Made by a program: the position numbers and the translations under genes | DNA from: Methanomassiliicoccus sp. UBA345 | GTDB taxonomy: Archaea; Thermoplasmatota; Thermoplasmata; Methanomassiliicoccales; Methanomassiliicoccaceae | Length of the DNA: 51,729 bases | Reading direction: 5' to 3' | NCBI GenBank assembly: GCA_002504525.1 | Contig: DATD01000002.1 | Coordinates: forward strand, 17,004 to 68,732 | Shown: in pieces, positions 41,538-49,664 of the stretch | How the letters are laid out: the number at the start of each line of letters is the position of its first letter | Position numbering within the stretch: position 1 is the stretch's first letter | The notes under the pieces: generated by a model | Databases searched by the model: none | Told to the model about the DNA's origin: nothing | Seen by the model: only the letters and a program-made list of their open reading frames with translations

Positions 41538-41996
41538 TCATTTTTCCCCCGCCTCATCAAGCGGCCGCACCGGGAAGACCTCGACGTCGACGTCGATCCC
41601 CTCCTTGACGCTCTGTGTCACGATGCAGAAATCCTCGAATATCTCCCTGCAGCGGTCGAACTTCGGCCCCGCCTCCGCCTGAGGGAACATCTTGACGGTG
41701 ATGTGCTTGACCCTGAGGCGATTGCGCTCGTTCCTCTCCAGAGTGGTCTCCACCTCGGCGCATATGTCCACGATGTCCCCTCGGGCCTTCTCCATGCAGA
41801 ACACGAATGATGCACACAGGCAGTTGCCGACCGCCGCGGCCAGTAGGCTGCCTGCGTTAGGATACCGACCGGTCCCGAGAGGCTCCGGCTCATCCATCAG
41901 GAGCGGGCCCACCTTTTCGGAGGCGAAGTCGATCCGGAAGCGGTACCTCTCCTCCCTGGAGATCCTGGTGACGAAATCGCCCTCCTTGATGGCCAT
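41538..41996 (-). CDS. OsmC-family peroxidase-like protein
   Basis: This 152-residue protein of the OsmC/Ohr fold reduces peroxides through paired cysteines in characterised members. It has the first Cys region in 'AVGNCLCASFVFCMEKA' and the second in 'FEDFCIVTQSVKEG', the usual placing. Its ATG overlaps the stop of the nicotinate phosphoribosyltransferase gene (TGATG), so the two are translationally coupled. The downstream region is T-rich when read on the minus strand. Confidence 0.88.
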   Translation of the reverse strand: MAIKEGDFVTRISREERYRFRIDFASEKVGPLLMDEPEPLGTGRYPNAGSLLAAAVGNCLCASFVFCMEKARGDIVDICAEVETTLERNERNRLRVKHITVKMFPQAEAGPKFDRCREIFEDFCIVTQSVKEGIDVDVEVFPVRPLDEAGEK

Positions 41997-43264
41997 CAGA
42001 TCACCGCCCTGGAAAGTTGCTCCAGCACCCTCGTTCGGATGGTGTCCGCTTTCTCGGCCGCGGCGGTCCGACGACCGCGTTCCAGCAGCTTGACCTCAGC
42101 CCTTATCATTTCCCTTCCGCAGTCGCGGCACTTCGGCACCTCCTCTTCCGAGGTCGTTACTTCGAACCCAAGGCAGTCGGGGCATCTATGCACATACTTG
42201 CGCCCCCCGAACTTGCCCCGCTTGGCCACCGGTCGGCCGTCCCTCTCCATGAGGTCCAGCGCAAAGTCCACGCCGGGGGCGCTGCTGATGCTGCTGCCGA
42301 CCCCGAAGCCGTCCGCGCCGGCCTTGACCAGGGGCGGTATCGAGGTCTCGTCCAGTCCACCCGAGAGGATGATCTTCACATCCCGATGGCCATGGACATC
42401 CAGGCCCCACCGCACCTCCCTGACGATCTCTGGGAAGTTCCCGCGGCGGGATGCGGGGGTGTCCAGCCTGACCCCTTGCAGGTGCTCGATGGCTTCCGCG
42501 GCAACCAGCGCCTCGGCCTTTTCGTCCGAGAACGTGTCGGCGAGGACGATCCTGGGAACATTTGGTCCCATCACCTCGTCGAACGCTTTGAACGCCGCGG
42601 CAGGCTCTCCGAACATGATGATGAGGGCGTGAGGCATGGTGCCGTCCGCAGGACGGTCGAGCATCTCCGCCCCCAGGATGGAGGACACACCGTCGCATCC
42701 GCCGATATAGGACGAACGGTCCAGCATCGGCGCGATGGCCGGATGCGCCCTCCGAACACCGAAAGAGATCATCGGCAGAGTTCCGGCGGCCTTGCGGCAG
42801 CGGGCGGCCATTGTCGCCACGCCGGAGGAGTGGGACAGCATCCCCAGCATGGGGGATTCATGAAGACAGAACTGTGAATAGGCACCCTTTATGGTCATGA
42901 GGGGCAGGCGGATCCCGCTCTGTGTCCTGGACTGGAAGAGAGTTCCTTCGGGGAGTCCCCATACATCGACGTCCCTCCCTTCCAGAAGGCGAAGGACCTC
43001 CTCGAGACCACAATACACTCCCCACTTCCAGTCCCGCGGCAGCTTCGACACCGTAATCTCGGCTGCGGTCTTGAGGCCCATCATGCCCTTCGCCCTCAGT
43101 ATTTCCAGCGTCCGCGCGAAGTATACATCGGTGGTCCTCCCCTGGAGGATGTCCTCCTCGTTGGCGATGAAAAACCGCCTTTCGGTGTCAGCGTTCGTAA
43201 GTTCCGCCTCCTTCCTCGGATGAAGGGGATTGGACGAATTAAGCGTTGGCACGGATAAGGGCAT
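41996..43264 (-). CDS. Nicotinate phosphoribosyltransferase with C-terminal zinc ribbon
   Basis: This enzyme makes nicotinate mononucleotide for NAD salvage. The 422-residue product has 'DVYFARTLEILRAKG' near the N-terminus, 'FGVRRAHPAIAPMLDRSSYI', 'RLDTPASRRGN', and 'ILSGGLDETSIPPLVKAGAD' for phosphate binding. The C-terminal 65 residues add a zinc ribbon (CPDC...CRDC), seen in some archaeal members. ATG 43264 is used; the frame beyond it is AT-rich promoter DNA. The first conserved residues come about 30 codons later, so the true start could be downstream. Confidence 0.9.
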   Translation of the reverse strand: MPLSVPTLNSSNPLHPRKEAELTNADTERRFFIANEEDILQGRTTDVYFARTLEILRAKGMMGLKTAAEITVSKLPRDWKWGVYCGLEEVLRLLEGRDVDVWGLPEGTLFQSRTQSGIRLPLMTIKGAYSQFCLHESPMLGMLSHSSGVATMAARCRKAAGTLPMISFGVRRAHPAIAPMLDRSSYIGGCDGVSSILGAEMLDRPADGTMPHALIIMFGEPAAAFKAFDEVMGPNVPRIVLADTFSDEKAEALVAAEAIEHLQGVRLDTPASRRGNFPEIVREVRWGLDVHGHRDVKIILSGGLDETSIPPLVKAGADGFGVGSSISSAPGVDFALDLMERDGRPVAKRGKFGGRKYVHRCPDCLGFEVTTSEEEVPKCRDCGREMIRAEVKLLERGRRTAAAEKADTIRTRVLEQLSRAVI

Positions 43265-43276
43265 TTTTTTTATTAA

Positions 43277-43286
43277 TTTTAAATAC
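43277..43286 (+). promoter_or_regulatory. TATA element for the exported protein at 43311
   Basis: TTTTAAATAC is centred about 29 bp upstream of ATG 43311, consistent with a nearly leaderless start. The AT-rich gap of 46 bp must also serve the divergent nicotinate phosphoribosyltransferase gene. Confidence 0.45.
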
Positions 43287-43310
43287 CAGCAGTTCCAGTT
43301 AATAATATAG

Positions 43311-44315
43311 ATGGGTCGGTTCAGCATCTGGTCGAATAGCGATAGCTCTCGACCTTCGGCCCCGAAAGGCCGCGAGGGCCGGGGGATGGAGGTGGTGGCA
43401 GCTGTTTTCATGATCGCTGTCCTAGCGGCATGCATCGGTCTTCCGTCGCTGCAAATGGGGGCGACGGTCCTCCCTCCAGATGATGACCACGACGATAGCG
43501 GCGGGAGCGTTACCTGGCAGCCGGGATACGGTGATTATTCGTGGTCCAGGCCAAACCTGGCATATCACGACGATCAGGGCAACTTCACTTCGCACTCTCC
43601 GCATTACAGGACGTTCCATCTGCCCATCAACGTCGACGTCCGGGGAAGGGATGGCGACCGCGGACATATCTCCAACGGCGCGCTGTGGCTTAATTACGCG
43701 AAGGGTTACTGGGACGGGGTCGCGGCCACCGAACGTGTCTATGTCAAGCTTGCCCTCAACGAGGCGTCGAACTCCATACCTGATGACACCTGCCGCATAT
43801 CGATCGCCACCCAGTGGCTCAGGGCCGGGGAGAACGCAGCCCTGAGCTCCAGCTACAGCTACCTGGAGTTCGATATTTGGAACAATGAGCAATGGTCGCC
43901 GGAGTATTACGGCACGATGATCAACTGGTACGCGCCGGACTTCTGGATGCCCACCATCGAGATCAAGCATGACCAGATGGAGGTCGGGACGACCGAGGAG
44001 TACATCATCGAGGCCAGATCATACTTCGAGGAATACTACCCAGGGGTCGGGGCGAACCTCACCGCCGTCTACGTCGTGGTCGGCAAGGCGCATGCGGCCG
44101 GCACTCTGGACGTGAACCTCGACATCCTGGACATCGCCACGTCGTCCGATCCGCCCCTGGTCGAGCCCGTTGTCCCGCCCTTATTTCCTGAAGGCGACCT
44201 GACCGGGATATACGGCCTTTTCTCCAAGTCTCTCTTCTATGCGAAGGAGGCGGTTGTACTTGGCCGTCCGCTCTCCGCGAGCTGGCGCACCTGTTTTGAT
44301 CTGGCCGCAGCCTAA
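43311..44315 (+). CDS. Exported/membrane-anchored protein of unknown function, 3' end antisense to eno
   Basis: I do not recognise this 334-residue protein. Residues 26-48 form a hydrophobic signal-anchor ('VVAAVFMIAVLAACIGLPSL') preceded by Arg/Gly-rich 'KGREGRG', which is loosely pilin-like. The outer part is rich in Tyr, Trp, Asp and Asn ('YWDGVAATERVYVKLALNEA') and probably beta-structured. The last 45 codons run 135 bp antisense into the enolase gene and look unlike the rest, so the natural stop may have been lost. It stands alone. Confidence 0.65.
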   Translation: MGRFSIWSNSDSSRPSAPKGREGRGMEVVAAVFMIAVLAACIGLPSLQMGATVLPPDDDHDDSGGSVTWQPGYGDYSWSRPNLAYHDDQGNFTSHSPHYRTFHLPINVDVRGRDGDRGHISNGALWLNYAKGYWDGVAATERVYVKLALNEASNSIPDDTCRISIATQWLRAGENAALSSSYSYLEFDIWNNEQWSPEYYGTMINWYAPDFWMPTIEIKHDQMEVGTTEEYIIEARSYFEEYYPGVGANLTAVYVVVGKAHAAGTLDVNLDILDIATSSDPPLVEPVVPPLFPEGDLTGIYGLFSKSLFYAKEAVVLGRPLSASWRTCFDLAAA

Positions 44316-45458
44316 TGCCACAGCGATATCGGCGATGGAGGTGTCCTCCGATTCGCCCGAGCGGTGGCTCACCATGACGCCGTAGCCGGACGAAGCGGCG
44401 AGCGCGGCCGCCTCCATGGACTCGGTCACGGTCCCGATCTGGTTGACCTTGAGCAACAGCGCGTTCCCCGCCCCGCGCCCTATGCCCATGCGCAGCCGTT
44501 CCACATTGGTGACGAACATGTCGTCGCCCACCAGCTGCAGGCGGGAGCCGGCCCTTCGGGTCAGCTCGGTCATGGCGTCGAAGTCGTCCTCGAAGAAGGG
44601 ATCCTCCAGGCTTATGAGCGGATACCGGTCCCGGAGCGAAAGGTACACGTCAGCAAGTTCACCGGAGGAAAGGTCCTTCCCGTCCAGGGTGTAAGTTCCG
44701 TCAGAGTAGAACTCGGAGGCCGCGGCATCCATGGCCAGGAAGACATCCTTGCCTGGAACGTGGCCAGCTGCCTCTATCGCCTTCACTATAGCATCCATTG
44801 CCTCGGAGGTGGTGTTCATGGCCGGAGCGAAACCACCCTCGTCGCCGATGTTGACCGCGCTGACCCCGTAGCTGTCGCGCAGCAGCTTCTTCAAGGCGTG
44901 ATATACTTCCGCCCCCATGCGCAGCGCCTCGGCGAAGGAAGCGGCCCCCGCCGGCACGATCATGAACTCTTGAATGCGAAGATTGGAGCCAGCGTGCTTG
45001 CCTCCGTTGAGGATGTTCATGCACGGCACCGGCATGATGTTGGAGCCAGCGGCGAGGTGCTCGTGCAGCTCCACGCCCTTGACGCACGCTCCGGCCTGGG
45101 CACATGCCAGGGACACCGCGACGGTAGCATTGGCGCCCAGACGAGCCTTGTTAGGAGTCCCATCCAGCTCGATCATGGCGCGGTCGATGGAGGCCAGGTC
45201 GAAGATGTCCATCCCCTTCAGGGCAGGAGCGATCTCCCTACGCACGTTCTCAACGGCCTTCAGGGTCCCCTTTCCGACATATCGCCCCTTGTCCCCGTCC
45301 CGCAGCTCGATGGCCTCGTGGCTCCCGGTGGACGCTCCAGACGGCGCAATGGCGGTGGCGGTGACCTTTCCGACGGATACCTCCGCCTCCACTGTGGGGT
45401 TCCCTCGCGAGTCCAGGACCTCACGGGCCCAAATCCTTGTGATATCTTGCGATGACAT
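44181..45458 (-). CDS. eno: Enolase
   Basis: Enolase interconverts 2-phosphoglycerate and phosphoenolpyruvate. The 425-residue product has 'REVLDSRGNPTVEAEV', 'GASTGSHEAIELRDG', 'LEDPFFEDDFDAM', 'VGDDMFVTN' and the signature 'LLKVNQIGTVTES', with 'SHRSGESEDT' and a conserved C-terminus. I chose ATG 45458 because the minus-strand TATA box (CCTATAAATG, 45483-45474) overlaps the upstream ATG at 45476, which therefore cannot be used. Its 3' 135 bp overlap the convergent gene. Confidence 0.97.
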   Translation of the reverse strand: MSSQDITRIWAREVLDSRGNPTVEAEVSVGKVTATAIAPSGASTGSHEAIELRDGDKGRYVGKGTLKAVENVRREIAPALKGMDIFDLASIDRAMIELDGTPNKARLGANATVAVSLACAQAGACVKGVELHEHLAAGSNIMPVPCMNILNGGKHAGSNLRIQEFMIVPAGAASFAEALRMGAEVYHALKKLLRDSYGVSAVNIGDEGGFAPAMNTTSEAMDAIVKAIEAAGHVPGKDVFLAMDAAASEFYSDGTYTLDGKDLSSGELADVYLSLRDRYPLISLEDPFFEDDFDAMTELTRRAGSRLQLVGDDMFVTNVERLRMGIGRGAGNALLLKVNQIGTVTESMEAAALAASSGYGVMVSHRSGESEDTSIADIAVALGCGQIKTGAPARGERTAKYNRLLRIEERLGEKAVYPGQVAFRK

Positions 45459-45473
45459 GTCGTGCCAACTCTC

Positions 45474-45483
45474 CATTTATAGG
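45474..45483 (-). promoter_or_regulatory. eno TATA box
   Basis: CCTATAAATG on the minus strand is centred about 21 bp upstream of ATG 45458. It fits a leaderless transcript and decides the start. Confidence 0.55.
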
Positions 45484-45522
45484 ATGAGGATTATGGAAGC
45501 CCGTTTTATAAGGATTGGTCCC

Positions 45523-46497
45523 TCAGCGGGTGGCCCGTACGGGAGGAAGTTCACCTTCGATGGATTCCATGTTCCGTTCCAAAAGTGCCAGCTCGCGGAT
45601 GTCCAGCGCCCTGGGGTCCACGGAGATTATCAGGCGGGAACGATACTCCATCACCACTTCGGTGATCCGATGGATCATCTTCAGCACCTTGTCGAAGCCA
45701 TTGTTGACGATGAGAAACTCGATGCCATCGATCATGATCACGCTGTCATCGGCCTTCTCGATGAAACGTATCACGGTGTCACCCAGAATGCCTATGTTGG
45801 ACGGGTTGACGTACACCTTTCCGAGCTGATTGCTCAGCCAGATGATGGGCGTCTTCTCCAGCCCCCATTCCTGCCTCACCGTGGCAGGATACTGCCTGGT
45901 GATGCACAGCCCCGGAATGTTGTGCGTGACCTGATCGACGAATATGTCGAAGGAGCGCTCGGGCTTCTGTTCCTTGACCAGGTAGCTTAACCCGCGCCGC
46001 AGCTCGTACTTCTTGGCCGATCTCCGGGTCTTCTCCATCCCTTCGCTCGGCGCCGACTTCCGCTTGGATAGGAAAGAGAACAGCCCGCCTAAGTCCTTGA
46101 CCTCATCCGGCTGTTCTGACGGCTTCTCCTCCAATACTTCCCTGAGGCGGTCGGAGAGGTCCTTGTTGTTGAAAGGCTTCCGGATGTAGCCGGACACGAC
46201 GTCCTGCAGTCCGAAGATGTCGGTCCCGACATCGGTGGTCGCGGTGAGCATCATCACCTTGGAAGAATCGGTAATGCCCTCATCCTTCAGCTTCCTGAGC
46301 ACCGTCCAGCCGTCCATGTCGGGCATGTTGATGTCCAGGAGGATAAGGTCCGGCCCCTCGGAATCAGCCTTGATCAGGGCCTCCTTTCCGCCTGATGCCG
46401 TGAGTGGTATGAAGCCGACCCCCGTTATCAGCTCTGACACTATCTCCTGGATAGCGGGGTTGTCATCTACGACCAGTACTTTCTTTATCTCATCCAC
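45523..46497 (-). CDS. Response regulator with DUF835 output domain
   Basis: This protein of about 324 residues has a receiver domain (first ~120) with acidic pair 'VVDDN', phospho-acceptor Asp in 'LILLDINMPDMDG' and Lys in 'YIRKPF'. A linker (about 125-170) leads to a C-terminal DUF835 domain: 'SYLVKEQKPERSFDIF', 'GLCITRQYP', 'MIDGIEFLIVNNGFDKVLK', 'SVDPRALDIRELALLER'. DUF835 is common in Thermoplasmatota and Thermococci as a signalling output of unknown action. GTG 46497 fits the T-rich promoter at about 46533-46543 and has AGAGG directly upstream; a TTG at 46518 is possible. Confidence 0.88.
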   Translation of the reverse strand: MDEIKKVLVVDDNPAIQEIVSELITGVGFIPLTASGGKEALIKADSEGPDLILLDINMPDMDGWTVLRKLKDEGITDSSKVMMLTATTDVGTDIFGLQDVVSGYIRKPFNNKDLSDRLREVLEEKPSEQPDEVKDLGGLFSFLSKRKSAPSEGMEKTRRSAKKYELRRGLSYLVKEQKPERSFDIFVDQVTHNIPGLCITRQYPATVRQEWGLEKTPIIWLSNQLGKVYVNPSNIGILGDTVIRFIEKADDSVIMIDGIEFLIVNNGFDKVLKMIHRITEVVMEYRSRLIISVDPRALDIRELALLERNMESIEGELPPVRATR

Positions 46498-46630
46498 CCT
46501 CTGACCACTGATGAACAAGCATCGAACCGAGCCACGATATTAAAAAGATATGCCATGGATGCTAAATCCATGTGTTGAGGTATATGAAATTAGGTGCAGG
46601 TGGATAGACCACCTGGAAATTTAAGAAGAC

Positions 46631-46780
46631 TTACGCCTTCCTGCTTTCCTTCGCCTTCGGGCGAAGACCATCATACCCGCACTTGCGGCAGCGCGAAGCC
46701 CTAGGTGCGTTCCTGGCGTCGCACTTCATGCAGATCTTCTTGTTAAGAAGCCTCTCGTCAGCTTCCTTGAAACGTCCCAT
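46631..46780 (-). CDS. rpl40e: Large ribosomal subunit protein eL40
   Basis: This is a 49-residue zinc-binding ribosomal protein, read as M-G-R-F-K-E-A-D-E-R-L-L-N-K and onward. Zinc ligands are in 'ICMKCDARN' and 'RCRKCGYDG', with a basic tail 'LRPKAKESRKA', the normal archaeal eL40 without ubiquitin. A minus-strand TATA (ATTTATAGGT, 46820-46811) lies about 35 bp upstream, and AGAGGA precedes the ATG. Confidence 0.93.
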   Translation of the reverse strand: MGRFKEADERLLNKKICMKCDARNAPRASRCRKCGYDGLRPKAKESRKA

Positions 46781-46810
46781 TTAAGTCCTCTCGCTCGAAG
46801 AATATGAAAG

Positions 46811-46820
46811 ACCTATAAAT
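46811..46820 (-). promoter_or_regulatory. eL40 TATA box
   Basis: ATTTATAGGT on the minus strand predicts initiation near 46790, giving a leader of about 10 nt carrying AGAGGA before the ATG at 46780. Confidence 0.5.
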
Positions 46821-46842
46821 AAATTGGCCAGGCTGACGGCGT

Positions 46843-47814
46843 TCAGTCAGCGCTGTCCCCGCGATTCTCGCCCACTAGAACTAGGTACGCGAGAAGACTT
46901 TCCAACTGGATGCGCTCGTTGGAGCCTTCCACCATGCGGAACTCCACTTCCCCGGTGCGGTCCATCAGCCGGACCTTGTCCGGATCGGGGATATTCAGAT
47001 CGAACACCATCTGGTGGATCTGCTTGATTATGTCCTCCCCCGATAGCCCGTAATTGATCATGACCTCGTCCAGGCGGTTCCGCGCGGCGATGAAGTCCCC
47101 CGACAACGCCGTCTCCAGCAGTTCCCTGACCTCCTCAGGGCGGGCCATCCCAGTGGTGTGATAGACCAGGTTGACGGTGATCCTCTCCCCCAGCGAGGCT
47201 GCCACCTGCAGAGAGTTCACGGCCTTGCGCATGTCCCCCTGCGAGACATGCACCAGAGCGTCCAGAGCGTCATCGTCGATATCCAGGAGCTCGATCTCGG
47301 CGATCTTCTGGAGGTTCTCCCTGATGTCCTCGGGCCGCAGCGGACGGAAGCGGAACACCGCGCATCTGGACTGTATGGGGTCGATTATCTTGGATGAATA
47401 GTTGCAGCTGAGAACGAACCGGCAGGTCCTGCTGTACCTCTCCATGGTGCGCCTCAGCGCGGCCTGGGCGTCCCCGGTGAGAGCGTCCGCCTCATCCAGG
47501 AAGATTATCTTGAACGCGGCGCCTCCCAGCGGAGCGGTGCGCGCGAACTCCTTGATCTTTCCGCGGACGACGTCGATGCCTCTCTCATCAGATGCGTTGA
47601 GCTCATTGAAGTTGCTCTTCCACATATCCCCATACATCTCGCGGGACATGGCGATGGCGCAGGTCGTCTTGCCCGTTCCGGCGGGGCCGGCGAACATGAG
47701 ATGAGGAAGGTTCTTAGCCTCGACGTATGACTGCAGGCGGTCCACTATATCCTTCTGACCCACCACGTCCTTGAGGCTTCGGGGGCGATATTTCTCTATC
47801 CATATCTCATTCAT
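46843..47814 (-). CDS. rfcS: Replication factor C small subunit
   Basis: RfcS is the AAA+ clamp-loader subunit that opens PCNA. The 323-residue product has 'WIEKYRPRSLKDVVGQ', Walker A 'GPAGTGKTT', Walker B 'IIFLDEADAL', the arginine finger in 'IQSRCAVFRFRPL', and the C-terminal collar domain. It shows no intein, although rfcS often carries one in other archaea. ATG 47814 is preferred to a TTG three codons earlier. The large subunit is not in the window. Confidence 0.96.
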   Translation of the reverse strand: MNEIWIEKYRPRSLKDVVGQKDIVDRLQSYVEAKNLPHLMFAGPAGTGKTTCAIAMSREMYGDMWKSNFNELNASDERGIDVVRGKIKEFARTAPLGGAAFKIIFLDEADALTGDAQAALRRTMERYSRTCRFVLSCNYSSKIIDPIQSRCAVFRFRPLRPEDIRENLQKIAEIELLDIDDDALDALVHVSQGDMRKAVNSLQVAASLGERITVNLVYHTTGMARPEEVRELLETALSGDFIAARNRLDEVMINYGLSGEDIIKQIHQMVFDLNIPDPDKVRLMDRTGEVEFRMVEGSNERIQLESLLAYLVLVGENRGDSAD

Positions 47815-48002
47815 CGAGCTCAACGCGACCGATGGTGGTGGTTCCAGTTAAAGGTTTTGACAGCCTTTGTGAAAGTGCATTTCGAGGCTTGCTGATAGCC
47901 TTTTCAGGCTGACTCGGAACTTGGCCTGGCCCCTGGAAAAGGCAAGAACGGTCGGCACCGGAGGTCAATGGCCATACCGCCCCTCGGAATGGACCTTGTC
48001 GG

Positions 48003-48023
48003 TATAATATCATCAGTATTATA
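48003..48023. promoter_or_regulatory. AT-rich inverted repeat and TATA boxes upstream of 48066
   Basis: TATAATA-N7-TATTATA is a perfect inverted repeat, so it presents TATA-like boxes on both strands. The plus-strand box (ATTATAAT, about 48018-48024) would start transcription near 48047, ahead of GAGGG and ATG 48066. The 190 bp to its left, back to rfcS, hold no recognisable gene. Confidence 0.45.
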
Positions 48024-48065
48024 ATCTAAAACGGGGTTACCCGGCCCAAGTACGAGGGAAACGAC

Positions 48066-48464
48066 ATGTTCTGCCCCAAATGTGGAAAGGACTCGGCCCT
48101 TGGCGCGAAGTTCTGCGAGAGCTGTGGAACCTCCATGCCATCGGACCAGACGAATCAGGCGCCCCCGGCATATGGCCCCCAGCCTTACGGTCAGCCCATG
48201 TATGCACCGCTACCACTGAAGAACGCGGGCATCGCGGCGGTACTGGCTTTCCTGTGGGCAGGCCTTGGACACATATACCTGGGCCAGATCGGCAAGGGTA
48301 TCATGTATATGGTCCTATACATCGTGCTGTGGGTCATCGGCATATTCACCTTATTCGGCCTGATCCTCCCGTTCATCTTCTGGATCTGGCAGCTGTACGA
48401 CGCCTACAAGAAGGCCAACGAGTACAATGCCGCCGTCCAGCAGACCGGCCGTGCGCCCTGGTAA
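48066..48464 (+). CDS. Zinc-ribbon membrane protein, TM2-like (copy 1)
   Basis: This 132-residue protein has a zinc ribbon (C3, C6, C17, C20: 'MFCPKCGKDSALGAKFCESCG'), a Pro/Tyr/Gln-rich linker, and a TM2-like membrane domain. The membrane domain comprises 'IAAVLAFLWAGLGHIYLGQIGKG', a second hydrophobic stretch, and 'FWIWQLYDAYKKANEYN'. It ends in Q-T-G-R-A-P-W. Its paralogue at 49665 shares the same three parts and ending. Function is unknown. It has its own promoter and GAGGG upstream. Confidence 0.82.
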   Translation: MFCPKCGKDSALGAKFCESCGTSMPSDQTNQAPPAYGPQPYGQPMYAPLPLKNAGIAAVLAFLWAGLGHIYLGQIGKGIMYMVLYIVLWVIGIFTLFGLILPFIFWIWQLYDAYKKANEYNAAVQQTGRAPW

Positions 48465-48471
48465 ACCACAC

Positions 48472-48500
48472 CCCCAATCCCTTTCCTTTTTCATTTCTCA
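48472..48500 (+). terminator. T-rich terminator after TM2-like copy 1
   Basis: CCCTTTCCTTTTTCATTTC follows the stop codon by about 13 bp. It is a pyrimidine/T tract of the archaeal type with no strong stem. Confidence 0.4.
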
Positions 48501-48598
48501 GGCGCTCATTACCATGCTGCTCTCCAAGAGAAATAGTGCACCGGGTCGGATCTCCGTGACCCGCACCGCCCATATGCCGATACCGCGTGGCCGCTCAC

Positions 48599-49135
48599 AT
48601 GCTCCGTAGGTTCGTGGATGGCTTGAGGGAACCGATAGTTCTGGCCCATCACCCCTTGTGCGGCAGGTTCGAAGAACATGTCTTCGTTCTTCGAGGCAGA
48701 AAGGTGTGCCGCGGCTGCGTTACCGCGTATCCGGCCGCTATCACGGCCCTGCTCGCTTTCCTGACCCTTCGGCCGCTGGCGTATGACGCTCTATTCGCCC
48801 TCTCCCTACTCGCGTTCGGGCTGAACCTGGGCCGGTTCCTGTTCTCGAGGAGCGTCCTGACCGACATACTGTTCAACGCGCTGCTTGGCATATCGCTCGC
48901 GGCGGTCATCTCAGCAGCGTTGCTGGCGCCGCCCGGCGAGAGGACCATCATCGCCGCCATCGCCGTTTTCGTCTTCATAGCCTTCAATCTGTTCAAGGGC
49001 TACCGCATGTTCGCCACCTGCCGCAGCTGTCCATCCTTCCACAAGTTCCCGCACTGCACAGTTCAACGCCCATGGCCTGAGGACGAGGCAACAGATAGAT
49101 ATCCTGAACGCGATACTGGCACTGCGGCGCCGTGA
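48599..49135 (+). CDS. DUF2085-like membrane protein
   Basis: This 178-residue membrane protein resembles DUF2085. It has an N-terminal Cys/His segment 'HHPLCGRFEEHVFVLRGRKV' followed by C-R-G-C, then four hydrophobic helices. A cytoplasmic C-terminus with more Cys/His ('ATCRSCPSFHKFPHC') follows; these could bind a metal. ATG 48599 is preferred to a GTG four codons upstream. A short inverted repeat (CGGGTC/GACCCG) lies about 40 bp before it. Function is unknown. Confidence 0.65.
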   Translation: MLRRFVDGLREPIVLAHHPLCGRFEEHVFVLRGRKVCRGCVTAYPAAITALLAFLTLRPLAYDALFALSLLAFGLNLGRFLFSRSVLTDILFNALLGISLAAVISAALLAPPGERTIIAAIAVFVFIAFNLFKGYRMFATCRSCPSFHKFPHCTVQRPWPEDEATDRYPERDTGTAAP

Positions 49136-49182
49136 AGAGGCATTAGGCCCGTCACACGCGACGAATCCCGCATGGTGGCATC

Positions 49183-49572
49183 ATGGCAAGCAAGGAATTC
49201 ACCGGAAGCTGGCTGATCGTGATCATCCTGCTACTCATATGCTGGCCGATAGCGATAGTCTATCTGCTGATACATTATGAGGAGCATTCCAACAAGTATT
49301 GCACGAGCTGCGGGGCCGTGATGCCTGCGCATTATTCCATATGCCCTTACTGTGGACGGTCGCAGTATGCTCCCCCGCCTCAGGGAGGATATGCACAGAC
49401 CGGCTACGCGCCCGCTGCTCCTCCGGCAGGTTATGGGCAGGCTAACTACGGTCCTGGATATGCTCCTGCCACTGTACGAACACAGAGCAGATCCCCCAAG
49501 TACTGCGGCAACTGCGGCGCCCTGACCGACGGGTACATCTGCCAGAAGTGCGGCACGAAGTATGAGCAGTGA
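49183..49572 (+). CDS. Membrane protein with N-terminal helix and two zinc ribbons
   Basis: This 129-residue protein has a single membrane helix ('WLIVIILLLICWPIAIVYLL'). A zinc ribbon follows ('YCTSCGAVMPAHYSICPYCG'), then a Tyr/Gly/Pro/Ala-rich repeat region ('GYAQTGYAPAAPPAGYGQ') and a C-terminal zinc ribbon ('YCGNCGALTDGYICQKCG'). It lies between two TM2-like zinc-ribbon genes on the same strand. No function is known. Confidence 0.78.
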   Translation: MASKEFTGSWLIVIILLLICWPIAIVYLLIHYEEHSNKYCTSCGAVMPAHYSICPYCGRSQYAPPPQGGYAQTGYAPAAPPAGYGQANYGPGYAPATVRTQSRSPKYCGNCGALTDGYICQKCGTKYEQ

Positions 49573-49664
49573 GGCCATCAGGCCTGGAGGATTCGTCCTC
49601 ACTGCGCTACCAGAATCAGATTAATAGATATGATGCATTCTCTCCTTACAATCGGAGGATGATC

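Noticed and set aside
48003..48023. Inverted repeat as a mobile-element end or CRISPR leader
   Set aside because: It is AT-rich promoter DNA, there are no repeated spacers, no transposase and no target duplication nearby.
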